From contig MU006091.1 in the NCBI GenBank assembly GCA_010093705.1, positions 362,702-426,701 of the forward strand: a stretch of 64,000 bases of DNA, written 5' to 3'. Origin of the DNA: Patellaria atrata CBS 101060 (lineage: Eukaryota; Ascomycota; Dothideomycetes; Patellariales; Patellariaceae). Positions within the stretch are counted from its first letter, which is position 1, and every line of letters begins with the position of its first letter. The notes under the pieces were generated by a model, which was not told where the DNA came from, did no database searches, and saw only the letters and a list, made by a program, of their open reading frames with translations. The translations under genes were made by a program, and so were the position numbers. Of the stretch, positions 24,033-36,837 are shown in pieces.

Positions 24033-25471
24033 TCAATCCATCACACCCGTCTCTTCCTCGCTGTCCTCAATGATTGCCTCTGCGCTGAATTTTTTGGCCT
24101 TCCCAAAAGACCCAGAATGCATTATCACTGGTTCATCCTCACAACTAGAATCTTCACTGACGACTGACAACTGATCATCGTCGTCGTCTAACTTATACGC
24201 CCAATTATCGTCTAAGTCAGAGTCATCTGATAATGGTTCCGGTATTATAAGTTGTCGTTGTATAGACTTTGCGTTATCAGTAACTATTCCTATGCTATCA
24301 TCTTCATCACTCATCACATTTAGAGATGCTGTAGCGGTACTTGCGACAGCCGCTACACCTGCGGCACCGGGTATTTTACGAGCTCTCTGTTTACGCTGCT
24401 TAAACAGCATCTCTACTTCTTTATCTCCACGGGTACGAAGGCTGAGGTCCTTAACCAGGTCAATCCATCGTAGTTGTTGCTTGCACTCAGGACATGTTCC
24501 AGTCGTGGGAAGGAGAGCATCTTTCTCTACCCCTGCTTGAAGGAAGTGCTGCGACAAACATGTCATGTGAGATGCAGACTTGCAGTCCCCGTGTGAACAT
24601 ATCAAAACTGGTGTCTGCCCTGCTTCGAGCTCATCTTGACAAATAGTGCAGCAACTGGTTTGGTTTTGTATGACTGACTGACTCTTTGCTATGTATTCCT
24701 TGGATGATTTATAAGTGACATCAATAGAATGAATGCCTGAAGTAGCTTTTGCTACATCGGTCAGAAGTGCGGGATCACTTGCACCTTGCTGCAGAGATGA
24801 TTTCGTTTCCAACTCGATTAAGATACTCCCGTCAATCTTGCGTTCCTCTTTCTTATCACATCGTTGCCAGACGCGATAGAGGTTCTCATCGAAGAATTTA
24901 ACAGCGAGAGGCCAGCGAGCAAAACTTTTCACTCGGAGGAGGAGGTGCAGATTTGCCATCTTATCACCCACTGAGATCCTGGGACGGACTGGTCGCGTCC
25001 TTTCTTTTCCACTCGCAGGAGAGGTCCGATTCCTGCTTTTGGCAGAAGTAATCCTATCATCATCCGGGATATGTCGCGTGACGTGAGTATTTTGCCATGC
25101 CCATCTATTCTCCGTCAACATAGTGAACTCAAGACATATTCGGACGTATACAATGATATCATGAAACAAGAGATACCGGTCGAACAAAATTGAAATCATG
25201 CTTACTCAAACTGCAAAGCTGCAATCTTGCTAGGAAAACCTGTTACGATACAAGCCATCTCCCAAGGACGTAGTGATCGCTTCTCCGTACCCTTTGTACG
25301 GACAGCCCCTCCACTTGCATCCCCATTATGTTGTCTCAGTCTACGGACTGGATTAGGCGTGGATCCTACGTAAAGGAATGTGCGACTAACAGTTGATCGA
25401 AGGAGATAGCAGCAGTAAAAAGGAGGGATTACTTTTTCCACGGGGACACCCTTTAACATGTCGTCCGACAT
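24033..25471 (-). CDS. SLX1: SLX1 structure-specific endonuclease catalytic subunit
   Basis: The catalytic partner of SLX4, cutting branched DNA such as flaps and Holliday junctions in the nucleus. Two exons: 25471..25206 and 25104..24033, giving 445 aa. The GIY-YIG nuclease is seen as [20 protein letters not shown], then [17 protein letters not shown] with its catalytic Arg. The intron (25205..25105) joins ALQFE to [12 protein letters not shown], the standard SLX1 order. A C-terminal RING-like zinc domain follows: [32 protein letters not shown] and [17 protein letters not shown]. The tail is acidic with runs of Asp. Upstream of the chosen ATG the frame stays open to about 25522 without a better start. 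Confidence 0.94.
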
Positions 25472-25592
25472 ATGGACCTCAGCAATGCAGTATCTATGAT
25501 AGCGCCCATCCGACTTGTTCAATATTTATCGAAAACCACTGAACACACGATCAAAAGCAACTGAGATTGAATGGACTGTAACACTTATAGAT

Positions 25593-25838
25593 ATGCCGTT
25601 CAGCACGACAGAAGGGAGAACTTGGAGAAGACGTGCAGTTCTGCAAGTGCCTCAAAGCCCCATGGCACGATCCCTGCTTGAGGTTCTGGGCGCCAGCCGC
25701 ACCTTGAAACCACGCCAGTGCCGACGCACCGCGGACGACATCCGTAAAAAGCTCAAGAAGATATCAGTTCAAGAAAGGGTTCCAACAGATGGCAGAGTCA
25801 TACTCCGTACATATTTCTATAAAACTAATATTAACTGA
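25593..25838 (+). CDS. Small basic hypothetical protein (81 aa)
   Basis: An ATG at 25593 opens 81 codons rich in Arg and Lys (EGRTWRRRAVLQVPQ, RRTADDIRKKLKKISVQER). It lies 121 bp from the SLX1 start and points away from it. No domain is recognised. It could be a real small gene, or an exon of a gene not otherwise visible, or chance. The basic helical part gives it some protein character. Confidence 0.35.
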   Translation: MPFSTTEGRTWRRRAVLQVPQSPMARSLLEVLGASRTLKPRQCRRTADDIRKKLKKISVQERVPTDGRVILRTYFYKTNIN

Positions 25839-26414
25839 ATCGAAAATAAACCCTCCAAATGCTTATTCTTATATTTGTAGATCAGATGAGGCTGGTACCC
25901 TTACTGGAGCCATTTTTATACCGCGGCACCCACCTTCGCTAAAATCAGACTAGTTCGTTCTTTGACGAGCTGCTTCCTGATCTGCTGCGAACCTTTAGAA
26001 CTTAGGTTAGAATGCCCTGATGCCCTCAAAGCCCGCCTTCTCTTCGCTCCTCCTCCTCTTCTTCCGATATCCCCCCATATCTGATCCCAAACTACCATTC
26101 CTGAATCCACTCTCATGGAATTTATTGCGCATTTACGGCTCGACTCCTATTTCAAAACATACTCATCCTCCCATTGACCTCTCTTTCACCATTTTCGTCG
26201 CTTCAGCAGGGGCCAGATATCTCACGTAGGATTGTCGCGAGTGCATTGTAGGGAACTTTTCCGGTCTACATGTCCACAATTATCATCCGCCGGTAACTCT
26301 CAACCAGATAAAAGTATCAAACCCTTTGTTTTCCCTACCACCGCCGATCAACTTTGTCATATATTGCGACGGAAAAGTGGAAGAAGGGCACTGGGCTGCC
26401 CTACGGCTTGATAT
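25839..26414. promoter_or_regulatory. Promoter region and leader of the KDM5/Lid2 gene
   Basis: About 575 bases before the demethylase ATG. A pyrimidine-rich tract (CTCCTCCTCCTCTTCTTCC, about 26046-26065) and further C/T-rich sequence up to 26200 resemble fungal core-promoter regions. No gene is seen. Confidence 0.4.
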
Positions 26415-29400
26415 ATGATGGCACCTCAGGTTGCTGGAGCCGGCGTGCTTCCCACCATGATTGCGACACCGCCTATACGTCCACTGCATACGAATGAGTC
26501 AACTCCGGCTCCCCCAAAAGCTCCACGAGGTCGCATGAATGGGTCATCCCAAGCACCAAGCAGCGGTCCGCAATCAACCAACAGTCTCACAATGCCACTT
26601 AGTGCGCGGAAAGCCCAACCTTTGGATCTCGCATCCGTAGAACGAAGGGGACAGCCTACAGCGAGTCGTGAACCTATCAAACTCTCTCGACCGTTCGGAA
26701 TACTTGAGGCTCCTACCTTTAGACCAACTACAGAAGAGTTTAGAGACCCGATAGAATACATAAAGAAGATTGGGATTGAGGGTAGGAAATATGGCATTGC
26801 CAAAATTATTCCTCCAGACAGCTGGAACCCCAATTTTGCCATTGATACTGAGGTAGGGTCACACCATGCGTATTTTCACGACATGAGTGGTTTCTTTTTC
26901 CGTTTCACTCAACCGGTTTGTTTCTGCCTACTAACAACTCTCAGCGATTCCATTTCCGCACCAGGCGTCAAGAATTAAACTCTGTTGAAGGAGGTACGTC
27001 TGCATTCATTTTACGAAAAATGCGTGATATTTATACTAATTTTCGCCAGCTACTCGCACAAGTCTCAACTATCTCGACCAGTTATCGAAGTATCACAAAC
27101 AAAATGGTATCAATCTGGTCCGCTTTCCAAGTGTGGACAAGCGGCCGCTTGATCTCTATAAGCTGAAACGTGCAGTTGAGATGCGAGGAGGTTTCGAGAA
27201 AGTCTGCAAGCAAAAGAAGTGGGCTGAAATTGGTAGAGATCTCGGTTACAGTGGGAAGATAATGTCCTCTCTTTCAACTTCGCTCAAGAACTCCTACCAG
27301 AAATGGCTTCATCCTTATGAAGAGTATTTGAAGATTGCAAAACCCGGTGTCTACCAGCAACTGGAGATGGAAAATGGCGGTCCTTATACCCCCTCTCCGG
27401 GACCGTCTCCATTGAAGAAACCATCGCATCAGAACACGCCGTCAAGCTTAGGAGGCGATTCTCCAGCAGTTCGCGCCTCAACGGCGTTGAACGCAACACT
27501 CCAGGATGTACCTATACCTAAACTTGAGCCATCTCGAGAGACTCTTCGAGAGACACCCAGACCGCCGCCTTCTTCTGGCTTCACTGCTGTAAATCATAGC
27601 GGGGGTTTCACGGCCGTCAACGCATCTTCAGGATTTTCAGCGATCAATGCACCGGGCGCACAGCCAAGTATGACTAGTTTTCAGGCTGTTCATCACCCAA
27701 GCTCGTCTTCTTTCTCAGCTATCAACACTTTGAACGGTCATCATCGAGAGTCGGATAATTCTACACCTATACGATCGGTGGAAAGCCCACTGACTTCTGC
27801 CAATGGCACACCGGACCTGAGGCCGTCGGCTTTTGCTAACGGTACGCCCATCGCAAATGGACAAGGAATACATCGCATAAAGCGACAAAACTCGATTGGC
27901 ACACCGGAGAACGGGGCAAGTAATGGTGATGGCGATGCTTCTGGAAGACGAAGCAAGAGACTTCGAAAAGGTGAGTTTTATAATGCGTATCTTTTGTGTC
28001 TTCGGATATATGCAGCAGTGGAGTGGAATTATTAGATGAGAGTTGGACTTGTCGTCTAAACAAGGATGCGGATGGGCGCATACCGGGTTTGGGCGCAGGC
28101 CCTTCACGGCCCTTTTCTTGTGTCGCGTACTTGCTGCGATTGGCGCCGAATGCCGATCCCTTCCGGGGCTACAGAGGCTAATCCGATGTTACTTGCAGAT
28201 GCCGCACCCACCGTGGCTGGTTCGCATATGACCCAACCTCGACTACCAACTCCACGTCTTTATGCTCCTAAGGATCGTAGTAAAGAAAAGCCAGGTGATG
28301 TAAGTCACCTGCACCATGCAGTTCGTCTTTGTTTCTGTCTTTCACCATCTCCGCTCCCCCTTCTTCCTTGCCTCAAAACACTAACAACCTGGGTAGAAAT
28401 GCGAGACCTGTGGCAAAGACGATGAGCCGACGGCAATATTACTTTGCGACAGCTGTGACGCAGGATATCATCGATACTGCCTGGAACCTCCTCTCAAAGC
28501 AACCCCCGATTACGACTGGCATTGCCCAAGGTGTCTTGTCGGTACTGGAGAATTCGGTTTCGAGGAAGGGGGAGTCTACTCCCTGAAACAATTCCAAGAA
28601 AAAGCGAACAACTTCAAAGAAAATTATTTCCTCCCACGTATGCCTTTCGACCCTGTCCTTAACTGTAAGCGTCCTGTTACGGAAGAGGATGTGGAGAAAG
28701 AGTTCTGGAGGCTGGTTGAAAGCATTACCGAAACCGTTGAGGTCGAATATGGCGCTGATATTCACTCCACCACACATGGGAGTGGCTTCCCCACTCAGGA
28801 GAAATGTCCACGAGATCCGTACGCCAATGACCCGTGGAATCTAAACGTCTTGCCTCTGCATCCCGAATCATTATTCAAACACATCAAATCTGATATTTCA
28901 GGCATGACCGTCCCATGGTTGTATGTTGGGATGTGTTTCTCCACCTTCTGCTGGCATTCCGAGGATCACAATACCTACTCGACAAATTATCAGCACTTTG
29001 GTGCTACTAAGACCTGGTACGGGATCCCCAGCGAAGATGCCGAGAAGTTTGAAAATGCAATGCGGGAAGCTGTACCGGAGCTTTTCGAAACTCAACCAGA
29101 TCTCCTATTCCAATTGGTCACTCTCCTTACACCGGAACAGCTGAAGAAAGCTGGGGTTCGTGTGTACGCTTTGGACCAGCGGGCCGGGCAGTTTGTAGTT
29201 ACATTCCCTGAAGCTTACCATGCTGGATTTAACCATGGTTTTAACTTTAACGAGGCTGTTAACTTCGCGCCGCGAGACTGGGAGCCTTATGGGGAAACCG
29301 GTGTCCAAAAACTTCAGGCTTTCCGGAGGCAACCGTGTTTCTCTCATGATGAGTTGCTATTGACGGCAGCGCAACGAGAAGGCAACTCCATTAAGTCTGC

Positions 29401-32144
29401 AAAGTGGTTGTCACCTCCTCTTAAGCGTCTTCTCGAGCGTGAGCTGAAAGTCAGAGACGAATTCTTCAATAAACAAAAGGAGCACGAGCAAATGTGGCTT
29501 AATAGCGACGTCACTCATGATAATAAACCCGACTTGACGGGCGAACTGGATGAAGGCGATCTAGTAGATGACGACTATATATGCGCATACTGCAAGTGTT
29601 ATGCGTATTTGTCACGTTATGTTTGCTACAAGAGTGAGAAGACCATTTGCCTGCATCATGCTGGGACCTTCGAATGTTGTGAGGACGACGAGACTGGTCG
29701 CTTCCTAGGATTGAACGGTAGTCATTCTCTACATTTGCGCATGACAGACGAGCAGCTTAGCGATTCCGTTCAAAAGGTCATCGATAAAGCTCAAGCACCT
29801 GAGTTATGGGAAGAAAAGCTGGAGAAGCTCCTGGAGGAAGAACCTAAACCTCAACTGAAAGCGCTTAAGTCCTTACTAAGCGAGGGTGAGAAGATCCAAT
29901 GGGATATCCCAACTTTACCCGAGTTGAAGAAATACGTCGACCGATGTACTGAATGGGTAGAAGACGCTCAGAACTACATCACCCGGAAACAACAAAACCG
30001 CCGCAAAAACGAACGTATTTGGCGCAAGAGTAACAACGCAGCCAAAGCAGCTGAGATGGAGGAACGTGATCGAGAGTTCCGCAAGGTTGAGAACATCAAG
30101 AGGTTGCTTGCTTTAGCGGATGAAATTTCGTTTGATTGTCCTGAAATTCAAACGCTTCGCGAGCGCGCCGACAACATTACGGAGTTTCAGAAGAATGCGC
30201 AAAACGCTCTCGCTAACTATGGCTTACGTACGGTGAAGGAAATGGATGAGCTAGTCGACGTTGGTAAGAGCTTTAATGTCGATATCCCTGAAGTCGAGCA
30301 GCTGGATAAACTAGTTCAACAACTAAAATGGATCGAATTGGCTCGGGAGCGCCGCAACGGTCCTCCCATGACGTTACAGGAAGTATCTGAGTTTATTCGC
30401 AAAGGTCTTGATCTAGGTATACCAGAAACTGACCAATTTATCTCCTTCTTTAAGGAGCAAGAAGAACAAGGTAAATTGTGGGAGGCCAAAGCAAAGGAAC
30501 TCATGGCCGTGGAAAATGTCCATTATCAACAGCTTGACGCCTTGTCGAACCAAGCCAGCGCATTCCCTGTCACTCCCGAAACACTTGCTGCGGTGGATGC
30601 TATCTTGAAGAAGCAACGAGACGTTCAAGAACAGATTGTCGCTTTATATGAAAAGAGTAAGCATCCCGATTTGAAGCAGCGTCCGAAGTACAAAGAGGTC
30701 CGAGAAGCGATGGATGTATTATTACAGTTGAACACTAAACCCCCAGGTACTCTTGACCTCGAGAAGGAACAAAAGCGGCATGAAGACTGGATGAGGAGAG
30801 GAAAGAAGCTGTTTGGCAAAGCAAACGCTCCGCTGCATATCCTTCACTCTCACATGCAAGCCGTCGAGAGTCGCAACGAGGCGTGCTTCGATCTCAATGA
30901 CCAACCAAGAATGCCTGTGGAACCAGCTTCTAGGGAGCATACCCCAGTGGATCCACAAGAGGTCGAAGGTTCAGGTTCGAGTCGAGACGTTTTCTGCATT
31001 TGCCGTAGACCAGAAGCTGGCATGATGATCGAGTGCGAGCTTTGTCACGAATGGTACTTACTCAACTATATTCCGATCATTTCATACTAACATTTGATGT
31101 AGGTACCACGGTAAATGTCTGAAAATCGCTCGGGGCAAGGTTAAGGAAGACGACAAATACACTTGCCCCATCTGCGACTACCGAGTCAAAATCCCCCGCG
31201 ACGCCGCTCGACCGAAACTCGAGGACCTCCAACTCTGGCAAGACGAAATCCCAGGTCTTCCCTTCCAGCCCGAGGAGGAAGAAACTTTATCTAATATTAT
31301 CGACCATGCCCAAACCTTCCGCGACTTCATGAAGACAGTTATCAAAGACGACCCGCTCCTCTCCACTCCAGATGACCTGACAACCCAACGCTTCTACCTC
31401 CGCAAAATCGAAGGCGCCGACATCCTCCTCGCCTTCGAGACGAACTTTTTCCGCCAAGAACTCCATAAATGGGCACCCGTTGCACCAGAGCCACCACCAA
31501 AGTTGGAAGTCTCACTTTCCACAAGAAAACCCCGCCCAACCAAAGTGCAGAAACTTATGGCACAGTTAGGGGTCCAGAATCCAGAAGACCTTCCCCCGCA
31601 TCTGAGAACGAAAAGTATTTCTGGCCGCAGAAAGCAGAGTGAGAGACTTACCATGACACCCAAAACATTGGACGACCGTTCACATACCCCACCTGGCTTA
31701 CCGCCGAATATGCAGCAGCATCAACCCACTGTCGATCCGTTCGGCATCCCGACGACCTCTGTCCCTGACGTTGGACCGTCAAATCATCATCCCCGTGCTT
31801 TCGTTTTTTCGACCTCCACTGAACCCCCAATGTTTTCCCAAAACACGAATCCCTTCTCTCCATCCTTCAGTGCAGTTTCACCCCCCACCGCAACCATGAC
31901 CGTGGCAGCCATGGACTCGCGCTTAGATCCGGCCATGTTCGATCAGTCAAGGAGTGAGGACAGAGAAATGAGGGATTTCTTCAACTCGAGCGGTGGGAGT
32001 GGTGGTGACGGTGTTTTTGGCGATTTGGGTGGTGGGATGGGCATGGGGGATAGCCATGCTGAGGATGCCTTGGCAATGACTGGCACAACTGGCACAGGGG
32101 AGGATGGTGAAGACGGAGGGATAGGCGAGTTCTTGAATCAGTAA
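26415..32144 (+). CDS. lid2: KDM5/JARID1-type histone H3K4 demethylase (Lid2-like)
   Basis: A nuclear Fe(II)/2-oxoglutarate dioxygenase that removes methyl groups from H3 Lys4. Six exons: 26415..26852, 26945..26993, 27050..27970, 28199..28299, 28397..31053 and 31103..32144, giving 1,735 aa. Domain order is JmjN (about 90-160, RPFGILEAPTFRPTTEEF), ARID (about 165-260), PHD1 (504-552, starting KCETCGKDDEPTAILLC), JmjC (about 665-800), C5HC2 zinc finger (CAYCKCYAYLSRYVCY), PLU-1-like helical region, and PHD2 (FCICRRPEAGMMIECELC) split by the last intron. The iron ligands are His690, Glu692 (WHSED) and His778 (AYHAGFNHG), with the 88-residue spacing seen in human KDM5. The C-terminus is disordered and Gly/Asp-rich. 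The 228-bp intron 27971..28198 is unusually long for this window. Everything looks intact. Confidence 0.96.
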
Positions 32145-33590
32145 CGAGGAAACGCTCAAAAGTTAGTGATCATGTTAGGGCGGGAATGGTCCTTTTGGTT
32201 TCTTCCGGCAATGCTTTTTTTTTCTACTTAGTTTTCCCTGCTCCTTGGTCATCATTTCTCATGGTGGGCATGGCGTATAGAAGCTTCTTATTTCCTGCCC
32301 TATTCATATTTTAGACAGGTTCAGGGGGGCTTTTCATGGCACGAGGCAATGTCTGATGTTATTTTTTTGCTCTCTTTCTTTCTGCTCATATCTCATGCTG
32401 ATTTATCCTACTTCATCATCTGGACCCCATTGTGGAGATTAGCTCCACTTTGTACTTTTACAGGAAGCCAAAAATGTATGTGCATAGCGGTTCTATCGGA
32501 CTTTTTTTTTTGATTCTGTGGTTGATTGCATGGTTTTCTTGACTTGATCCCTTTTCTGAAGGGGACAGGGGAGGTTCTTGCATGTGGGGATAGGGAAAGG
32601 GGAACAGGGGGTGTTGTGGTTTTGTGCATAGTTCTGTTGAGATAGAATAATGAGGGCTTTGGTTTTGTATATCGTATACCGTGGTTTCATCAAGGTACTT
32701 GAACTCTGAATATGATGTTTGTGATGAGGCTACGATGTGGTGCGTGTTGACGTCTCAAATGGGGAAGTCAGAAGAGAGGGAGACTTTCTGTGTCTCGTGT
32801 ACCACTCATGCCTTACCTTACAATCCTGTCCTATAAGAATTCCGGCTCTTCTTGTGAGGGGGTTTCTGTGCGGTACAAATGGTACGCAGCCGTACAAACG
32901 GTGGATTGATCGTAGAGAACGTGGAGATGGATGAATAGTCTGCGCTAGCGAGTATACGCGCGCTGTGCAATGGTTGTACCACGCCGACGCGATATCTGTA
33001 TGAGACATGTGGGACTGGGCAAAAAAAGTGATATTTCTATGATCGGGGTTTTGAAGGTCCAGACGGTTTACCGGTGTCTGAGGAATTGTACTAAAACTTT
33101 TATTGCTCGTTTGCTAGTGACCGGTCCAGCGAAAGGTCGGTACTGTTTGCTGGAGCGCTACTAAGGGGTTCCGTTGAAAATCAGCCAAGTCACTGAGAAG
33201 TTGATAGGGAAGGACTGGACAACTTGATGCATTGCACAGTGAGAACATAAGTTTATGAGAGGCTAAGATACCTGGTATTAGATATAACACCGAAAAAGTT
33301 ATGATAATGGATATTTGAAAGAACAATCGAGGTTAAGGAAGGACTTGTTGGTAGAAGGGTCGTTGAACAGAAAGGTAACTATGATGCTGGGGTAGCATAT
33401 CATCGTTCACGCTACTGTCATTACGTCGTCATGTGATGCCCAAGACAAAAATGAACGAATGAATCATGTAAATAAAAGAAAGAATGATGTTAAGTGATCC
33501 GAAACGCGCTCAAGAACCGTCAATATACTCAAATTCGCACGCGCAAAGCAACCTCAAACTGGACAGAAAACTACCTTACCACTTACTGTT
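32145..33590. other. Intergenic after KDM5, no gene seen
   Basis: About 1.4 kb. The first part is T-rich with several T-runs (32212-32222, 32361-32367, 32501-32510) and fits a 3' UTR and terminator zone. Open frames at 32737-32934 and on the other strand have no protein character. Confidence 0.4.
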
Positions 33591-36200
33591 CGGTCCCTGA
33601 TGCTACACCTCCCTCAATATCTCCGGCCTGTTTTTGTTTGCGTTCATCCCCGACTACCCATAGTCTGGAGAAGACAGAACTAGTTCATAATATGGAGAAG
33701 GAAGACTTGATGCTAAACCCAATAGTACGGAACCCCTTCGCTACTTCCGTTAGAATTATGTTGCTAACAGAGTTTTCTCTACGTTTAGTGGTCTCCAAAC
33801 CCATTCTTTGGATGCGGGTGATCCCAACACGGATCGCAAAGCGAAAAATTCACCACTCGTATGGGTGGTCATCCTGGCTCGTACGGCGAATATCGAAACG
33901 TTCGAAGCGATTAGCAGAAACTTTTACACCGTTGGGATAGTACCCCTTCGAAATCTCTTTGAGGATTCGGTCTTTGACCTTTCCGAAGTAGAAGTTTTTG
34001 AATTTGTTAACGCTATGATTAATATTAAAGATAATTAAAAGAGTACCTGCTCTAATGATTCCCATGGCTAGGAGGAGCATCCCGGAGGATCCACTTTGGA
34101 AAAAGTCGGTGGTATCCCATAAGGACTGCACCAATCAGCTTATATAGTTGATATTGGGGTGGATTAACAAACTGCGCAGAAGCCTAACGGTAAATAAAAT
34201 ATGCTCACAAAGGTGAGAAGTCTTACGTTCTCTGCTAGACGTATTGACAACCGTGTCTCGACAACGCCGCTCACGCTAAAGAGCTGATTTGACCGTCAGA
34301 TACAGACCAATGGAGGAGGGAGGCGTACTAGGGGAGAAATGTGGCTGGGAGTGAAGAGGCTTACCGCGTCCCTAAGTTCTCGAGCACGCTCTTGCTGATG
34401 CGAAAATACTGGAATAAGATCTTTAATCTTTTTACACCGCAGTACCGACCTCTTTCGATCTTTAAAGCACTTAGGCGATCGATGCTTTGAGTGCGGACCA
34501 TGCAATCTTGATAAGCTCGGACTTTCTGCCTCTTTCATAACTTCGTCATGATCTTCGAGTTCACCAGAAGTCTCAGCCAATATTCCTTCTATTCTGTCTT
34601 GCACTTTGATGCATTCATTCAAATTATCGAGAAATTTGGGCACACTTTGGATGATCCAGAAGTACATACTGGAAGGACCGAAGGTTTGGTCATCAAAAAG
34701 GAGTTGTCGTGCTCTTCTGGATCCAGAACAACTTCTTGGTCATCGGATAGTAGCTTGGCTATATGTTTGTGAAAATTATTAGGAGAAAACGCTATCCGCA
34801 ATAGATTATCTGCATTCCGTCCCGATAGCACGCCCTCCCAGTCATCTCTCATATTCATAGTTTGATAAACCTTTGAATCATCTCCAGGACTTAGAAGGAT
34901 AGTAGCAGTCCAGAACTGCAAGCACCTTCTAACTTGTATCTGAGAACTTGTTAGCGCTATTTGGCAATGAAGTACTGGTAATGGCTAACTCTACTTAGAG
35001 CCATTGCTAACATCTTCTCGTGCGAGCCGTAAAGGTGTCCGACGAACCATAAAGATGAGCGAGTCAAACGATTGTAAACAAGCTGTTCTAAGATAGGGGT
35101 TTATCATCCCTGGATCTCCCTTGTACCTTTGAATTATTTCTATGAATCTGGGCCTTCTTGATAATCTGGTACCAGGCATAAGTAAATGTCATCGACGAAT
35201 CATAGAATATTGGATTAATAGGATTGGAGCGACGTCTACAATCAGCCTTCGACTCCCAGGGAATACTTGAGTACACACCAAGGCACTTCAACATTAATTC
35301 AATTTTTCTGAAGAACAAGTCGTGACGAAATTCCTCTGCGCCAGTCGCGTGGTACCCAGTAGTCTTCTCGCAATAGTGGGATGGGATATCCAACCTGGGA
35401 TAGTCCCAAGGTCTCATTCTGCGATGTGAAGAAGGAAACATGTCGAAATAGTCCATCATAGGTTGGTCATTCGTTCGAATGCTAATGGCTGATGGGTTTA
35501 ATATTGCGTTAGTATACTGTACATATATCGTACGGAAAAAGGTTCAGGAAGCACATGTATAATCCACTTTCAACTTGCTTTTCTCAACTTACGGAGTACT
35601 GGTGACGATGATTAAGATTTTGAGACCCATCGGAACTAGTTTGAGATAATTCATCCTGTACTTGAGCATCTTGATCTGGTCCCTTCAACTTCGCCGCTTC
35701 TAGTCCATGTTCCTGATCAGAGGAATATTCGTCCCACCGAAGGGTAGATGGTAATATCTCTCCGCTGTCTCCACGGTCAGTGGCTGTTTGGCTATTTCGA
35801 GCAGGATAATAAGGGCACTCTTTGAAGAATCTTTACTTTGTTTCGTTCAACGAATTGTATTTCGAATCCTTCAGTAAGTTCTTTAAATCGGTAAGTGAGA
35901 TCTCTTCTGAACGATATTCCGCATACGGCGAAATTCCCCTCAAAACCGGCTCAGTTTTGGACGTGAGGGGAACGTCAGATTGGTCGTTTTGGGATGTAGT
36001 CCTAATATCGATTCTTTTCTTGGACTGCTCAAGCTCAGGGTTTGCGAGAGTGGAGAGTCTGGCCTCAAATCAGCTCCAGCATTGCGAACTGTTTGCTCAA
36101 ATTTTCAATCAGATTTTGATTGATGACTTGGAGTGCCTCAACAATCTGAGAACTAGGAAGATTATTCTTTGCCAATTTAAGAACGGAAGTATTTGAAGGA
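33590..36200 (-). pseudogene. Decayed gene for a large protein of unknown family
   Basis: Reading the minus strand from 36200 downward, protein-like blocks follow each other but keep changing frame. They include VLKLAKNNLPSSQIVEALQV (near 36170), LKNLLKDSKYNSLNETK (near 35850), a 124-codon block with DMFPSSHRRMRPWDYPRL (35459..35088), WTATILLSPGDDSKVYQTMN (34915 on), WIIQSVPKFLDNLNECIKVQ (34655 on), and a last block (34134..33850) with a hydrophobic segment GMLLLAMGIIRAGTLLII and YYPNGVKVSANRFERFDI. One or two changes could be introns (for example 35008..34945), but others, such as near 35150 and 34665, are single-base slips with no splice sites. I read this as a former multi-exon gene, perhaps membrane-linked, with at least four breaks. 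The family is unknown to me. Confidence 0.55.
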
Positions 36201-36837
36201 GAAGAAGAAGAAAGCTTTCTGTCAAAGCCGGTAAACCATCATGGACTTGGCGGGTTGATGCTTCGGTATACCTTCTAAGTACAGCGTGGTACTACTATGT
36301 TGCCGCGCATGTGGGAAGGGATGCTGTGATATGAATTAGACCCGAGCTGTAGTTCTATCTAACTTAAGAGGTGGACATCGGAATGCGTAAGGACAAACTG
36401 TAGTATTTTGGTACAACTGAGAAAGCACAATAATAGGGCGAAGACTTGGAAAGGTGAGAAATCCATTTTCACCGTTGGGCATTCTTGTCTTACGGCTCTA
36501 CGAGGTGAAAAGGACATAATAGGGACATACTAAAGAGTACTGAACGAACTCGCTGAGGCCTAAAGATATCCAGTAATAAGTATATGCAGCTACTACCTTA
36601 TAACGAAAAATAATCATCGTGAAAACGTCTTGTATTTCAGTATCAGACGTGGTACATTCGGTTTAGTTACATGCGTTGTTGCTCTAGCCCATTAAGTACT
36701 AGCGGCGTAAACCAACGGCACGGTTTCACATGTTCTCGTGTCACCCTAAACAAACGGAAGACATTCTCACAACCGCAAACCGTCCTATGTCTATTCGCTA
36801 ACACAATTATACTCTTCTTTGTGAACAATCCTTAGAG
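36201..36837. promoter_or_regulatory. Region between the decayed gene and the coiled-coil gene
   Basis: No gene is visible in these 640 bases. They should include the promoter and leader of the coiled-coil protein starting at 36838. No distinct motif was picked out. Confidence 0.35.

Noticed and set aside
35822-36196. Plus-strand open frame of 124 codons
   Set aside because: The minus strand carries the better protein-like blocks; this frame is their mirror and lacks an independent signal.
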